DNA of 64,000 nt from Pseudomonas putida NBRC 14164 (GCF_000412675.1 NC_021505.1:2970501-3034500); one strand, 5' to 3'. Counted from the first letter of the stretch, positions 43,259-52,968 are shown. Numbers and translations: made by a program. The notes: generated by a model not told the origin, from the sequence alone.

Positions 43259-44713
43259 ATGCTCGAAGCCATCAATGGCTTTCTTTCGGGAAAGCTGCTT
43301 ATCGTCCTGGTCGTCGGCCTGGGCGCTTATTTCACCGTCAAGACACGGTTTGTGCAGCTGCGCTATTTCCTGCACATGTTCAAGGTGTTCAAGGACAGCC
43401 TTACCCGCAGTTCGACTCAAATCAGTTCCTTCCAGGCCCTCATGCTCAGCCTGGCCGGCCGTGTCGGGGCGGGCAACATCGCCGGCGTCGGCGTGGCTGT
43501 AACCTTGGGCGGTCCTGGTGCGGTGTTCTGGATGTGGGTTACCGCACTGGTCGGGATGGCCACCACATTGTTCGAATGCAGCCTGGCGCAGTTGTACAAG
43601 CGCCACAACGGTAGCGGCCAGTTTCATGGCGGCCCGTCGTTCTACATCGAATACGGGCTGAACAAGCGTTGGCTGGGCGTTGTTATGGCGGTACTGCTGA
43701 TCGTCACGTTCGGTTTTTCCTTCAATGGCCTGCAGTCACACGCAGTGACCCACTCTTTGCAGAATGCATTTGGCGTTGACCCAGCCTATTCCGGCATCGC
43801 CCTGGCTGCGGTGCTAGCGCTGGTGTTCGTGGGCGGCATCAAACGCATCGCCAGGGTGGCAGACCTGTTGGTACCGGTGAAAACGCTGGCCTACATAGCG
43901 GTCACCGTTTACGTCATTGTGCTGCAATTTGATCACGTGCCCCTCATGCTGGTGACCATCGTGAAAAGCGCGTTCGGGCTCGATCAAGCCTTTGGTGGCC
44001 TGATCGGCAGCGCAATCGTGATGGGTGTGAAGCGTGGCGTATTCGCCAACGAAGCTGGCCTGGGCAGTGCGCCAAACGTCGCCGCGGTGGCCGAAGTTCG
44101 GCACCCTGTCTCACAAGGTGTCGTGCAGGCGTTCAGCGTGTTTTTCGATACATTCATCATCTGCACCTGCACCGCTTTGCTGATCTTGTTGTCGGGCTTC
44201 TATACCGCTGGTTTCGCGGGTGACGGCATCGTGCTGACGCAGAACTCGCTTGCCGCAGTGGTCGGTGACTGGGGCCGCATCTTCATCAGCGTTGCACTTG
44301 CGTTGTTCGTGTTCACCTCGATTCTCTACAACTACTACCTGGGCGAAAACAACCTGAGGTTTATTCTGGGCAAGAACCGCAAGGCACTGCTGAGCTATCG
44401 CGCGCTGGTGCTGGCCTTGATTCTCTGGGGCTCGGTTCAGGACCTGTCCACGGTGTTTGCCTTCGCCGACATCACCATGACCCTTTCTGCGCTGGTGAAC
44501 CTCATCGCCCTGGTCCTGCTATGCCGAGTCGGCCTGCGACTGCTCGCAGATTACGACGCACAGCGCAAAGCCGGAGTTGCCGAGCCGGTTCTCACCGCCA
44601 GTGCCTTCCAGGACCTCAACATAGACAGGACCATCTGGGGCAATGCTCCAGAGCAGGTCGCAAAAGATCAGGGCTTGGGTGTGCTCGAGCCTGAACCACC
44701 AAAAACATCCTGA
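43259..44713 (+). CDS. AGCS family sodium:amino acid symporter
   Basis: The 484-aa protein fits the alanine/glycine:cation symporter family: GLGAYFTVKTRFVQLRYF at the start, SLAGRVGAGNIAGVGVAVTLGGPGAVFWMW (family signature) near residues 64-93, and KRGVFANEAGLGSAPNVAA near 259-277. About 11 helices span the membrane. With an aminotransferase operon facing it, an unusual amino acid substrate is plausible; this is inference. Confidence 0.9.
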   Translation: MLEAINGFLSGKLLIVLVVGLGAYFTVKTRFVQLRYFLHMFKVFKDSLTRSSTQISSFQALMLSLAGRVGAGNIAGVGVAVTLGGPGAVFWMWVTALVGMATTLFECSLAQLYKRHNGSGQFHGGPSFYIEYGLNKRWLGVVMAVLLIVTFGFSFNGLQSHAVTHSLQNAFGVDPAYSGIALAAVLALVFVGGIKRIARVADLLVPVKTLAYIAVTVYVIVLQFDHVPLMLVTIVKSAFGLDQAFGGLIGSAIVMGVKRGVFANEAGLGSAPNVAAVAEVRHPVSQGVVQAFSVFFDTFIICTCTALLILLSGFYTAGFAGDGIVLTQNSLAAVVGDWGRIFISVALALFVFTSILYNYYLGENNLRFILGKNRKALLSYRALVLALILWGSVQDLSTVFAFADITMTLSALVNLIALVLLCRVGLRLLADYDAQRKAGVAEPVLTASAFQDLNIDRTIWGNAPEQVAKDQGLGVLEPEPPKTS

Positions 44714-44721
44714 TTGGCAGG

Positions 44722-44754
44722 AAGCCCAGGCAACCGTAGTGGTTGCCTGGGCTT
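44722..44754. terminator. bidirectional terminator hairpin
   Basis: AAGCCCAGGCAACC and its exact complement form a 14-bp stem with a 5-base loop between the convergent AGCS and MHS permease genes. T-rich tails are short. Confidence 0.75.
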
Positions 44755-44758
44755 GGTG

Positions 44759-46129
44759 TCAGCTTCGTGCATTCGAATAATGGGTACCGGGCCGCAAGCC
44801 CGTGTTTTCTTCCACAGCCCCCGTTCCGTCGAGGTAACCGTGCTTGCGTAGATCGGGCATGAGCACTGCGGCAATCAGGGTGATGACGCTCATCGCCGCC
44901 ACGTAGTAGTAGAAGTACGACTCCACGCCCGCGCCACGCAAGGACAGCGCCACGTACTCGGCAGTACCGCCACACAGCGCGTTGCCCAAGGCATAGGGCA
45001 GCCCTACGCCCAGCGCGCGGACCGTGGCGGGGTACAGGTCCGCCTTCAGCACGCCGGTGACCGGCGTATACAACGCAGCAATCAGGAGGCCCAGCATGAC
45101 CAGCGCGAAGGCTTCGTACGGGTTGTTGACGGTCTTGAGACCCGTGAGCAGCGGTACGATCAACAGGCTCGACAGCAAGCCGAAGGCAATCATGCTGTTT
45201 CGCGAACCAATCCTGTCAGCCATCATTCCAAACACCGGCTGAAGGCACATGAACACCACCAGCGCGGCTGTCATGATGAAGCTCACCGTCGACGGATCGA
45301 AGCCCGCCGAAACCACCAGGTATTTCTGCATGTAGGTGGAGAATGTATAGAAGTGCAACGAGCAACCGGCAGTGATGGCAATCGTCAGCAGCACGGCTTT
45401 CTTGTGCTTCATCAGCGCTTTTATCGAGCCCGCTTCCTTGTGTTTGGCGCCTTGGTGACTTGCCGTTTCAAGCATCGAGCGGCGAAGGTAGACCACCACC
45501 AGCGCACTTACTGCACCAATGAAGAATGGAATCCTCCAGCCCCAGGCCTTGAGTTCTTCGATGGGCAGCAGGTTCTGCAGTACAACCACAGTCAGCAATG
45601 CCAGCAGTTGCCCGGCAATGATAGTGAAGTACTGGAACGAGCCAAAGAAGCAGCGCTTGCCCGTACTGGAAATTTCGCTGATGTAGGTCGCACCGGTACC
45701 GTATTCAGCCCCTACCGAAAGGCCTTGCATCAAGCGGGCAATCAGCAACAGAACCGGCGCGGCCATGCCAATGGTTTCGTAGGTGGGCACGACCGCGATC
45801 ATCAGCGAGCCCCCACACATCAGAAAGACGGAGATGATCATGGAAAACTTGCGGCCACGCGTGTCAGCGAGGTAACCGAAAATCCACCCGCCCAGGGGGC
45901 GCATGAAGAAGCCCACAGCAAAAATGCCGGCCGTTGCCAAAAGCTGTGTGGTCTGATCGCCCTGAGGGAAAAAAAGCGCGGCGAAGTAGATTGAGGTGTA
46001 GGCGTAGATGAAGAAGTCGTACCACTCCACCAGGTTTCCGGAACAGGCGCCGAGAATGGCGCGGATCCGTTGGCGATTGGTCAGGTTACGGATATCAGGC
46101 GCAGCAGGATTGTGATTGTTGGCGTGCAT
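44759..46129 (-). CDS. MHS-family MFS permease A (dicarboxylate/alpha-ketoglutarate type)
   Basis: The 456-aa protein has the metabolite:H+ symporter signature GNLVEWYDFFIYAYTSIYFA near residue 30, FFMRPLGGWIFGYLADTRGRK near 70-90, and GLSVGAEYGTGATYISE near 135. This subfamily carries di- or tricarboxylates or shikimate. It is closely similar to the permease at 57638. ATG 46129 follows GGAGTT; a longer frame adds 8 residues. It probably serves the C5-diacid operon that starts at 47622. Confidence 0.9.
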   Translation of the reverse strand: MHANNHNPAAPDIRNLTNRQRIRAILGACSGNLVEWYDFFIYAYTSIYFAALFFPQGDQTTQLLATAGIFAVGFFMRPLGGWIFGYLADTRGRKFSMIISVFLMCGGSLMIAVVPTYETIGMAAPVLLLIARLMQGLSVGAEYGTGATYISEISSTGKRCFFGSFQYFTIIAGQLLALLTVVVLQNLLPIEELKAWGWRIPFFIGAVSALVVVYLRRSMLETASHQGAKHKEAGSIKALMKHKKAVLLTIAITAGCSLHFYTFSTYMQKYLVVSAGFDPSTVSFIMTAALVVFMCLQPVFGMMADRIGSRNSMIAFGLLSSLLIVPLLTGLKTVNNPYEAFALVMLGLLIAALYTPVTGVLKADLYPATVRALGVGLPYALGNALCGGTAEYVALSLRGAGVESYFYYYVAAMSVITLIAAVLMPDLRKHGYLDGTGAVEENTGLRPGTHYSNARS

Positions 46130-46405
46130 GGGGGAACTCCAAATCTGAGGCAAACGCGAGGCAAGAACAACAGCGTTGGTCTGCGTCGATCTACTGGCTC
46201 GGAGTCATCACAGGAAAAGCGGGCGGCAGTACGCGGGGCGATGGAACGCACATCATGGGGGCACCTTCTGGGATCTATTATTTTACAAGTCAGCGAAAGC
46301 GCACTGACTTTTATCCCGGGCAAAGCTACGCCCTCACCTGGGTAGCGGCCAGACCCGCTGCCCTCTAGCAGTTATGCCGCGATTGAATAGCTTGGCGCAG
46401 CCGTT

Positions 46406-47329
46406 TCAGAGCATGTGCCCCGCCCAGATGCCTTTGGCCACCAGCTCGCTGGCAATGTCCACAAAGGTCTGGCCGACGTAGCGTGTTGCGGGGCTTACCT
46501 GCCGATCGGCGGGCAGCACGAGTACCAGCTTGCGCATTGGCGTCGGGTCAACCAGCGGCGCGGCGCACAAGCTGCCGTCATCAAGGCGAGAATAGATGGA
46601 GGCCAGTGGCAATGCCGTATAGCCAAAACCATGACGGACCAGGTCGATCATCGCGCCAAAGGAGTCCGCCTCGACACTGGTGGTGATCTTGAAGCCTCGC
46701 TCTAGGGCGCACTGGTCCATGATCTTGCGCAGCCCATGGCGGGGGCTGGGCAGCACCATCTGTTCATTGGCCAATTCTGCGAACGGCACGGCCGTGTCCA
46801 GGTTCAACCTGGCCTCGGGAGGGCCAACCAGGACCAGGTTCTCCATCATTACCGGTTCGATTCGCAACGTGTGCAGTGGCTGCGGATCGTAGGAGATGGC
46901 CAGCTCCAGCTCGCCCCGCTGCAACCAGTCCAGCAAATAGCCGCTGAACGCCGATGAAAAGCGGATCGAGAGGTCCGGGTGAGTGTCGCGGATGCGTTGA
47001 ACCAACGGCACAGTGACAATCTCGGCGATGGTCGGCGTGGTACCGATGGCGACCATGCCGCGAAATGCGGCACGGCCGCCGGCTACCGAGGTACGGATGG
47101 ACTCGAGCTCGTCCATGATCCGGGTGGCCCGTTCAAGAACCTCGAGGCCGGCAGCGGTGATTTCCATACCGCGGCCATGCCGCTCGAACAGGTAGACGCC
47201 CAATTCCTTTTCCAACTGCCGAATCTGCCGGCTCAATGCAGGTTGCGCCACATGGAGCCGGTCCGAAGCCTTGCTCAGGCTGCCAAGTTCGGCCACATGG
47301 ATCAGGGTTTTCAGTTGCACTACGTCCAT
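46406..47329 (-). CDS. LysR family regulator of the CoA/TPP operon
   Basis: The 307-aa protein has the LysR HTH (TLIHVAELGSLSKASDRLHV, AQPALSRQIRQLEKELGVYL) and an effector domain of the CynR/NAC-like type. It is divergent from the TPP decarboxylase gene, with 292 bases between them. It probably controls the operon; the gene in the same place of the P. aeruginosa itaconate locus, ripR, is also a LysR regulator. Confidence 0.9.
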   Translation of the reverse strand: MDVVQLKTLIHVAELGSLSKASDRLHVAQPALSRQIRQLEKELGVYLFERHGRGMEITAAGLEVLERATRIMDELESIRTSVAGGRAAFRGMVAIGTTPTIAEIVTVPLVQRIRDTHPDLSIRFSSAFSGYLLDWLQRGELELAISYDPQPLHTLRIEPVMMENLVLVGPPEARLNLDTAVPFAELANEQMVLPSPRHGLRKIMDQCALERGFKITTSVEADSFGAMIDLVRHGFGYTALPLASIYSRLDDGSLCAAPLVDPTPMRKLVLVLPADRQVSPATRYVGQTFVDIASELVAKGIWAGHML

Positions 47330-47518
47330 CGGTCAACCACTGGCAAAGAAAGGGGCGCCTCTGAACGGCGTTTTTCACAGTCTAAAGACAGCCTCGGTCG
47401 GCAGCTATAGCATTTGGGCATAGCAGCTAGAACCAAAGGTATACGCCACAGCACGATTGGGCTATGGGGGGGCGTCTTCCTGATGCTCGGCTTGCCTACA
47501 GCGTGCTATGGGCTCACC

Positions 47519-47535
47519 TATGCCGCTACGGCATA
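47519..47535. promoter_or_regulatory. palindrome in the LysR-TPP promoter region (TATGCCG-CTA-CGGCATA)
   Basis: The 7-base arms are perfect and lie 87 bases upstream of the decarboxylase start. It could be a LysR operator, though a T-N11-A form is not obvious. Confidence 0.4.
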
Positions 47536-47621
47536 TCTCAAAGAAAAAAACGGTAGTCGTCCTGCGCTGTATCTCGCCGCATGATGAGGAAAAACAAAAG
47601 CAGCACTGCCGGGAGATACCC

Positions 47622-48152
47622 ATGTCATCGCAAGAAGCTGAACAGAACTGGCAAGAGGACGTGTTCCGTGTTCTCAAGGCCCACGACGTCAAGCACGTCG
47701 TATTCGTACCGGACGCTGGCCACTCGGCGTCTATTCGCATGTCCTATGCAGACCCCGACATCCAGGCCGTTGTGCTCACCACGGAAGAAGAAGGCATTGG
47801 CTACCTGGCCGGCGCCTGGCTGGGTGGGGAACGCGGCGCGCTGCTGATGCAATCGAGCGGTGTCGGTAACTGCATCAACACCCTCGCCTTGCAGAACTGT
47901 GCCGGCTTCCCCCTGCTGATGGTAGTGACCATGCGGGGTGACTGGGCTGAATTCAACGCCTGGCAAAACCCGATGGGTCAGGCCACTGAAGCCTCCCTGA
48001 ACCTGATGAAAGTGATGACCTGGCGCGCTGACAAACCTGAGGATGTGGCCCCACTGCTGCATGGCGCCGCCACCATGGCCTTCAACGGCGATGCCGCCAC
48101 CGCCCTGCTGCTTGGTCAGCGCCTGATCGGAGAAAAGAAATGGGTCAAGTAA
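47622..48152 (+). CDS. TPP-dependent decarboxylase alpha subunit (sulfo-/phosphonopyruvate decarboxylase-like)
   Basis: The 176-aa protein is the N-terminal pyrimidine-binding domain of two-subunit TPP decarboxylases of the ComD type: FVPDAGHSASIRM, LTTEEEGIGYLAGAWLGG with the TPP-activating glutamate, and LMQSSGVGNCINTL. GGGAG precedes ATG 47622. The next gene overlaps by 13 bases and encodes the other domain. Known relatives decarboxylate sulfo- or phosphonopyruvate to an aldehyde; the substrate here is unknown, and no coenzyme M or phosphonate genes are near. Confidence 0.87.
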   Translation: MSSQEAEQNWQEDVFRVLKAHDVKHVVFVPDAGHSASIRMSYADPDIQAVVLTTEEEGIGYLAGAWLGGERGALLMQSSGVGNCINTLALQNCAGFPLLMVVTMRGDWAEFNAWQNPMGQATEASLNLMKVMTWRADKPEDVAPLLHGAATMAFNGDAATALLLGQRLIGEKKWVK

Positions 48153-48736
48153 GCGCCAACCACGTGCTTTGCCGCCGAGAGGTCGTCCGTACCTTGCTCG
48201 CCGATCGCAATGATGTGCTCGTCGTCACCGGCCTGGGCTCTGCCTCCTATGATGTGATGGCCGCGGGTGACCACGACAACAACTACTACCTTTGGGCGGC
48301 CATGGGTAGTGCCATTACCGTGGGCTTGGGCCTCGCCAATGCGCAGCCGGACAAAAGCGTGGTGGTTGTCACGGGTGACGGTGAGCTGCTGATGGGGTTC
48401 GGCGCACTGGCCACTGTTGCACTGCAGCAGCCGAAAAACCTGACCATCGTGGTGCTGGACAACGGCCACTTTGGTGAAACCGGCATGCAAGTCAGCCACG
48501 CCGGCTTCGGCATCCAGCTGGACCGGGTCGCTGAAACCTGTGGCTTTGCCTGGACCCAGGAAATTCGTGAAATGGACGGGGTCCATGCCCTGCGTGAGCG
48601 TTTCGCCAACCGGGACGGGGTCAAGCTGGCCACGGTGAAGATCAAAGCCGAAAACCCGCCACGTGTACTCCCGCCGCGTGATGGCCAATACATCAAGAAC
48701 CGTTTCCGCGCCGCCCTTGGCTTCCAGCCTATTTGA
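48140..48736 (+). CDS. TPP-dependent decarboxylase beta subunit
   Basis: The 198-aa protein is the diphosphate-binding half: GLGSASYDVM, WAAMGSAITVGLGLA, then the Mg-TPP motif GDGELLMG with the asparagine in IVVLDNGHFGETG about 28 residues on. It starts inside the alpha gene. Together the two make a complete heteromeric enzyme, as in ComDE-type sulfopyruvate decarboxylases. Confidence 0.88.
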   Translation: MGQVSANHVLCRREVVRTLLADRNDVLVVTGLGSASYDVMAAGDHDNNYYLWAAMGSAITVGLGLANAQPDKSVVVVTGDGELLMGFGALATVALQQPKNLTIVVLDNGHFGETGMQVSHAGFGIQLDRVAETCGFAWTQEIREMDGVHALRERFANRDGVKLATVKIKAENPPRVLPPRDGQYIKNRFRAALGFQPI

Positions 48737-48752
48737 CCGTGTTACAGGGTCG

Positions 48753-48786
48753 GGCCGGCGGCCGAACCACGATGACGCTGCCGGCC
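48753..48786. repeat. intercistronic hairpin, decarboxylase/acyl-CoA dehydrogenase
   Basis: GGCCGGC and GCCGGCC are a perfect 7-bp pair around a 20-base loop. CAGGGT and ACCCTG lie just outside and could extend the structure. It may set relative expression of the two parts of the operon. Confidence 0.4.
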
Positions 48787-48808
48787 TGTCCCACCCTGGA
48801 GAATGATG

Positions 48809-49972
48809 ATGATCGACAACAATCAAGAAGAACTCAACGCCATTCGTGAGGGTGTACGTGCCCTGTGTGGCGATTTCCCGGCCGAATACTGGCGCAAGGT
48901 CGACGAAGAAAAAGGCTTCCCTGAAGCCTTCGTCAAAGCCATGACTGAGGCCGGCTGGCTGTCGGCGATGATACCCGAAGAGTTTGGCGGCTCCGGCCTG
49001 GGTCTGGCCGAGGCGTCGGTGATTCTTGAAGAAGTCAACGCTTGCGGCGGCAACTCCGGCACCATCCATGGCCAGATGTACAACATGTTCACCTTGCTGC
49101 GTAACGGCAGCGAAGAGCAAAAGCGCTACTACCTGCCCAAATTGGCCAGTGGCGAGCTGCGCCTGCAGTCGATGGGCGTGACAGAGCCGACCACCGGTAC
49201 CGATACCACCAAGATCAAGACCACGGCGGTTCGCAAAGGCGACAAGTACGTGGTCAATGGCCAGAAAGTGTGGATCTCTCGCGTCCAGCATTCTGACTTG
49301 ATGATACTCCTGGCGCGTACCACCCCGCTCGCCGAGGTCACCAAGAAGGTCGATGGCATGTCGATTTTCCTGGTCGACCTGCGTGAAGCCATCGGTAACG
49401 GCCTGACCGTACAGCCGATTGCCAACCTGGTGAACCACGAAACCAACGAGCTGTTCTTCGACAACCTGGAAATCCCTGCCAGCAGCCTGATTGGCGAAGA
49501 AGGCAAGGGTTTTCGCTACATCCTCGACGGGCTCAATGCCGAGCGTACCTTGATCGCCGCCGAATGCATCGGCGATGGCCGCTGGTTCATCGAGAAATCC
49601 AGCCAGTACGCCCGTGATCGCGTGGTATTCGGCCGCCCGATCGGCCAGAACCAGGGCGTGCAGTTCCCCATCGCTGAAGCCCACATCGAAATCGAAGCCG
49701 CCGACCTGATGCGCTGGCGAGCTTGCGCCGAGTACGACAGCGGCCGCAACGCTGGCGCCGCCGCGAACATGGCCAAGTACCTGGCGGCCAAAGCCAGCTG
49801 GGAGGCCGCCAACGCATGCTTGCAGACCCACGGCGGCTTCGGCTTTGCCAATGAATATGACGTCGAGCGCAAGTTCCGAGAAACCCGCCTTTATCAGGTC
49901 GCGCCCATTTCAACCAACCTGATCTTGTCCTACGTGGCCGAACATCTGCTGGAACTGCCACGTTCGTTCTGA
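48809..49972 (+). CDS. acyl-CoA dehydrogenase
   Basis: The 387-aa flavoprotein has the ACAD domains in order: helical start, middle beta domain (QSMGVTEPTTGTDTTKIKTT, VVNGQKVWISRVQHSD) and C-terminal helices (RVVFGRPIGQNQGVQFPIAE, THGGFGFANEYDVERKFRET). The usual IYEGT glutamate is absent (LYQVAPIST), so the base is probably the glutamate in LNAERTLIA, the position used by isovaleryl-CoA dehydrogenase. Start ATG 48809 is chosen from three in a row for spacing to GGAG. Substrates may be a methylsuccinyl-type CoA ester. Confidence 0.9.
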   Translation: MIDNNQEELNAIREGVRALCGDFPAEYWRKVDEEKGFPEAFVKAMTEAGWLSAMIPEEFGGSGLGLAEASVILEEVNACGGNSGTIHGQMYNMFTLLRNGSEEQKRYYLPKLASGELRLQSMGVTEPTTGTDTTKIKTTAVRKGDKYVVNGQKVWISRVQHSDLMILLARTTPLAEVTKKVDGMSIFLVDLREAIGNGLTVQPIANLVNHETNELFFDNLEIPASSLIGEEGKGFRYILDGLNAERTLIAAECIGDGRWFIEKSSQYARDRVVFGRPIGQNQGVQFPIAEAHIEIEAADLMRWRACAEYDSGRNAGAAANMAKYLAAKASWEAANACLQTHGGFGFANEYDVERKFRETRLYQVAPISTNLILSYVAEHLLELPRSF

Positions 49973-49981
49973 CCCGGGGCC

Positions 49982-50000
49982 CCCTCGCCAACCGCGAGGG
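49982..50000. repeat. intercistronic hairpin before the CoA-transferase
   Basis: CCCTCGC and GCGAGGG are perfect 7-bp arms with a 5-base loop, 27 bases before the next start. Confidence 0.4.
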
Positions 50001-50027
50001 CCTGCCATAACAAGAGAGACAACAATC

Positions 50028-51224
50028 ATGAGTCAGCCCATTCGCCCACTTGACGGCATAACCGTCATCAGCCTCGAACATGCGATCGCAGCGCCCTTCT
50101 GTACCCGTCAGCTGGCTGACCTGGGTGCTCGGGTGATCAAGGTCGAACGCCCGGGCAGTGGCGACTTCGCCCGTGGGTACGATGAGCGCGTCAATGGCCT
50201 GGCCTCGCATTTCGTCTGGACCAACCGCTCGAAAGAAAGCCTGGCCCTTGACCTCAAGCAGGACATCGCCGGGGACATCCTTGGCCAGCTGATGGAGCAA
50301 GCCGATGTGCTGGTGCAGAACCTTGCGCCAGGGGCGGCCGCGCGCCTTGGGTTGAGTTTCGAGCAATTGCACGAGCGTTTCCCGCGGCTCATCGTCTGCG
50401 ACATCTCCGGCTATGGCGCTGGGGGCCCCTACGAGCAGAAAAAAGCCTATGACCTGCTGATTCAGAGCGAAGGCGGTTTTCTTTCGGTCACCGGTGGCCC
50501 CGGCGAAGACGGGATGGCCAAGGCGGGCAACTCGATCGCGGATATCGCTGCCGGCATGTATGCCTACACGGGCGTCCTCTCGGCCGTATTGTTGCGGGAA
50601 AAAACCGGCATCGGCAGCCACGTTGAAGTTTCGATGCTTGAGAGCCTGGTGGAGTGGATGAATTACCCGCTCTACTACGCCTACGAAGGAGCCCCGCCAC
50701 CGCCTCGCGCCGGTGCAGCGCACGCCACGATCTATCCATACGGTCCATTCCCTGTTGGCGATGGCAGCACCGTGATGCTCGGCCTGCAGAACGAACGGGA
50801 GTGGCAGCTGTTCTGCCAGCATGTGCTGATCCGGCCGGAGCTGGCTGATGACGATCGGTTTTCTGCCAACTTCAAACGCGTGGCCAACCGCGACGCCCTG
50901 CGAGCGTTGATCATCGAGGCTTTCGCCCCCTTGAGCTTCGATACCGTTATTCAGCGGCTGGATCAGGCCAGCATTGCCAACGCCAAGGTAAACGACATGC
51001 AGGGCGTCTGGGAGCACCCACAACTAAAAGCCCGAGACCGCTGGCGGCGCATCGATACGGCCGCAGGCAGCGTTCCCAGCCTGCTCCCACCCGCCACCAG
51101 CAATGCCTTTGCACCACGCATGGGCCCGGTGCCCGCGCTTGGCGAGCATAGCGAAAACATCCTTGCCGAACTTGGCCTGACGCATGAACGAATTCAACAG
51201 CTGCGCGCTTCAGGGGTCATCTGA
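50028..51224 (+). CDS. class III (CaiB/BaiF) CoA-transferase
   Basis: The 398-aa protein is a family III CoA-transferase: LDGITVISLEHAIAAPFCTRQLADLG with the CoA site at the N-terminus, RSKESLALDLKQ, and the catalytic aspartate in NSIADIAAGMYAYTG near residue 172. Itaconate CoA-transferase (Ict) of P. aeruginosa is a member of this family, and the lyase and hydratase genes downstream make a C5-dicarboxylate the best guess. It could use succinyl-CoA as the donor. The substrate is inferred from context only. Confidence 0.9.
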   Translation: MSQPIRPLDGITVISLEHAIAAPFCTRQLADLGARVIKVERPGSGDFARGYDERVNGLASHFVWTNRSKESLALDLKQDIAGDILGQLMEQADVLVQNLAPGAAARLGLSFEQLHERFPRLIVCDISGYGAGGPYEQKKAYDLLIQSEGGFLSVTGGPGEDGMAKAGNSIADIAAGMYAYTGVLSAVLLREKTGIGSHVEVSMLESLVEWMNYPLYYAYEGAPPPPRAGAAHATIYPYGPFPVGDGSTVMLGLQNEREWQLFCQHVLIRPELADDDRFSANFKRVANRDALRALIIEAFAPLSFDTVIQRLDQASIANAKVNDMQGVWEHPQLKARDRWRRIDTAAGSVPSLLPPATSNAFAPRMGPVPALGEHSENILAELGLTHERIQQLRASGVI

Positions 51225-51276
51225 CCCCTCTTTTTAACGCCTGTTGTGAAAGCTCAAGAACAGAGTATTACTGCTT

Positions 51277-52026
51277 ATGAAAGTGCTGGTCGCTATCAAA
51301 CGTGTGGTCGATTACAACGTCAAGGTTCGCGTCAAGGCGGACAACTCCGGCGTCGACCTTGCTAACGTCAAGATGTCCATGAACCCCTTCTGCGAAATCG
51401 CCGTGGAAGAGGCCGTACGCCTGAAGGAAAAAGGCGTTGCGACCGAGATCGTCGTCGTTTCCGTCGGCCCGACCACTGCCCAGGAGCAACTGCGTACCGC
51501 CCTGGCGCTAGGCGCCGACCGTGCCATCCTGGTCGAAGCCGTCGATGAGCTGAGTTCCCTGGCCGTGGCCAAAGCGCTGAAAGCCGTTGTCGACAAAGAG
51601 CAGCCGCAGCTGGTCATTCTTGGCAAGCAGGCCATCGACAGCGACAACAACCAGACCGGCCAGATGCTGGCCGCGCTGACCGGCTACGCCCAGGGCACCT
51701 TCGCCTCCAAGGTCATCGTTGCTGGCGACAAGCTGAACGTCACCCGTGAAATCGATGGCGGCTTGCAGACCGTATCGCTGAACCTGCCAGCCATCGTCAC
51801 CACCGACCTGCGCCTGAACGAGCCACGCTATGCGTCGCTGCCGAACATCATGAAGGCCAAGAAGAAGCCGCTGGAGACCGTTACTCCAGACGCGCTGGGC
51901 GTTTCCCTCGCCTCCACCAACAAGACCCTGAAAGTTGAAGCGCCGGCTGCCCGCAGCGCTGGTATCAAGGTCAAGTCGGTGGCCGAACTGGTCGAGAAGC
52001 TGAAGAACGAAGCGAAGGTAATCTGA
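51277..52026 (+). CDS. etfB: electron transfer flavoprotein, beta subunit
   Basis: The 249-aa protein is Etf[21 protein letters not shown] at the start, the FixA signature [40 protein letters not shown] and [20 protein letters not shown] with the ACAD-recognition loop. It is coupled to etfA by a one-base overlap. A private ETF next to an acyl-CoA dehydrogenase would take its electrons. The main etf pair is usually elsewhere in Pseudomonas. Confidence 0.95.
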   Translation: MKVLVAIKRVVDYNVKVRVKADNSGVDLANVKMSMNPFCEIAVEEAVRLKEKGVATEIVVVSVGPTTAQEQLRTALALGADRAILVEAVDELSSLAVAKALKAVVDKEQPQLVILGKQAIDSDNNQTGQMLAALTGYAQGTFASKVIVAGDKLNVTREIDGGLQTVSLNLPAIVTTDLRLNEPRYASLPNIMKAKKKPLETVTPDALGVSLASTNKTLKVEAPAARSAGIKVKSVAELVEKLKNEAKVI

Positions 52027-52955
52027 TGAGCATCCTGGTAGTAGCTGAACACGACAATCACACACTCGCCGCGCCGACCTTGAATACTCTGGCTGCAGCC
52101 CGCCAGATCGGAGGGGAAGTCGTGGTGCTGGTCGCGGGGCTGGACGTTTCCGGTGTCGCTTTCGCGGCTGCGCAGATCGCTGGAGTGGGTAAGGTGCTAA
52201 TGGCAGACGACGCTGCCTACGCGCGTCAGCTCCCGGAAAATGTTGCCCCATTGGTGGCCAACCTGGGGCGCGACTTCAGCCATGTATTGGCCCCTGCCAC
52301 CAGCAGCGGCAAAAACATCCTGCCGCGGGTGGCAGCATTGCTGGATGTCGATCAGATCTCCGAAATCATTTCGGTCGAGTCTGCCGACACCTTCAAGCGC
52401 CCGATCTATGCGGGTAACGCCATCGCCACCGTGCAGTCGGACGCCGCAGTCAAGGTCATCACCGTACGATCCACCGGCTTTGAGGCCCTGCCGGCAGAAG
52501 GCGGTAATGCGCCGATTGTGGCATTGGCTGGCGCGCGTGATACAGGCATATCGGCGTTTGTCGGCGAAGAACTGGCCACGTCCGATCGCCCCGAGCTGAC
52601 CGCGGCAGACATCGTTGTTTCCGGTGGCCGCGGCATGGGCAACGGCGACAATTTCAGCCACCTGTACCGCCTGGCCGACAAGCTGGGCGCGGCAGTTGGG
52701 GCATCACGCGCCGCAGTAGACGCAGGCTTTGTTCCCAACGACATGCAGGTCGGCCAGACCGGCAAGATCGTGGCCCCGCAGTTGTACATCGCGGTCGGTA
52801 TCTCCGGCGCGATCCAGCACCTGGCCGGCATGAAAGACTCCAAAGTGATCGTTGCGATCAACAAGGATGAAGAAGCGCCGATCTTCCAGGTGGCCGATTA
52901 CGGACTGGTCGGCGACTTGTTCGATATCGTGCCAGAACTCACCTCCACGCTGTAA
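52026..52955 (+). CDS. etfA: electron transfer flavoprotein, alpha subunit
   Basis: The 309-aa protein is Etf[35 protein letters not shown] near residue 200, and the FAD-binding [19 protein letters not shown] near 244-262, with [19 protein letters not shown] at the end. It pairs with the upstream etfB. Confidence 0.95.
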   Translation: MSILVVAEHDNHTLAAPTLNTLAAARQIGGEVVVLVAGLDVSGVAFAAAQIAGVGKVLMADDAAYARQLPENVAPLVANLGRDFSHVLAPATSSGKNILPRVAALLDVDQISEIISVESADTFKRPIYAGNAIATVQSDAAVKVITVRSTGFEALPAEGGNAPIVALAGARDTGISAFVGEELATSDRPELTAADIVVSGGRGMGNGDNFSHLYRLADKLGAAVGASRAAVDAGFVPNDMQVGQTGKIVAPQLYIAVGISGAIQHLAGMKDSKVIVAINKDEEAPIFQVADYGLVGDLFDIVPELTSTL

Positions 52956-52968
52956 CAGGACAAAAACA

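Noticed and set aside
48116..51023. Long minus-strand frames (571 and 478 codons)
   Set aside because: They are antisense to the TPP beta, acyl-CoA dehydrogenase and CoA-transferase genes, all with intact motifs.
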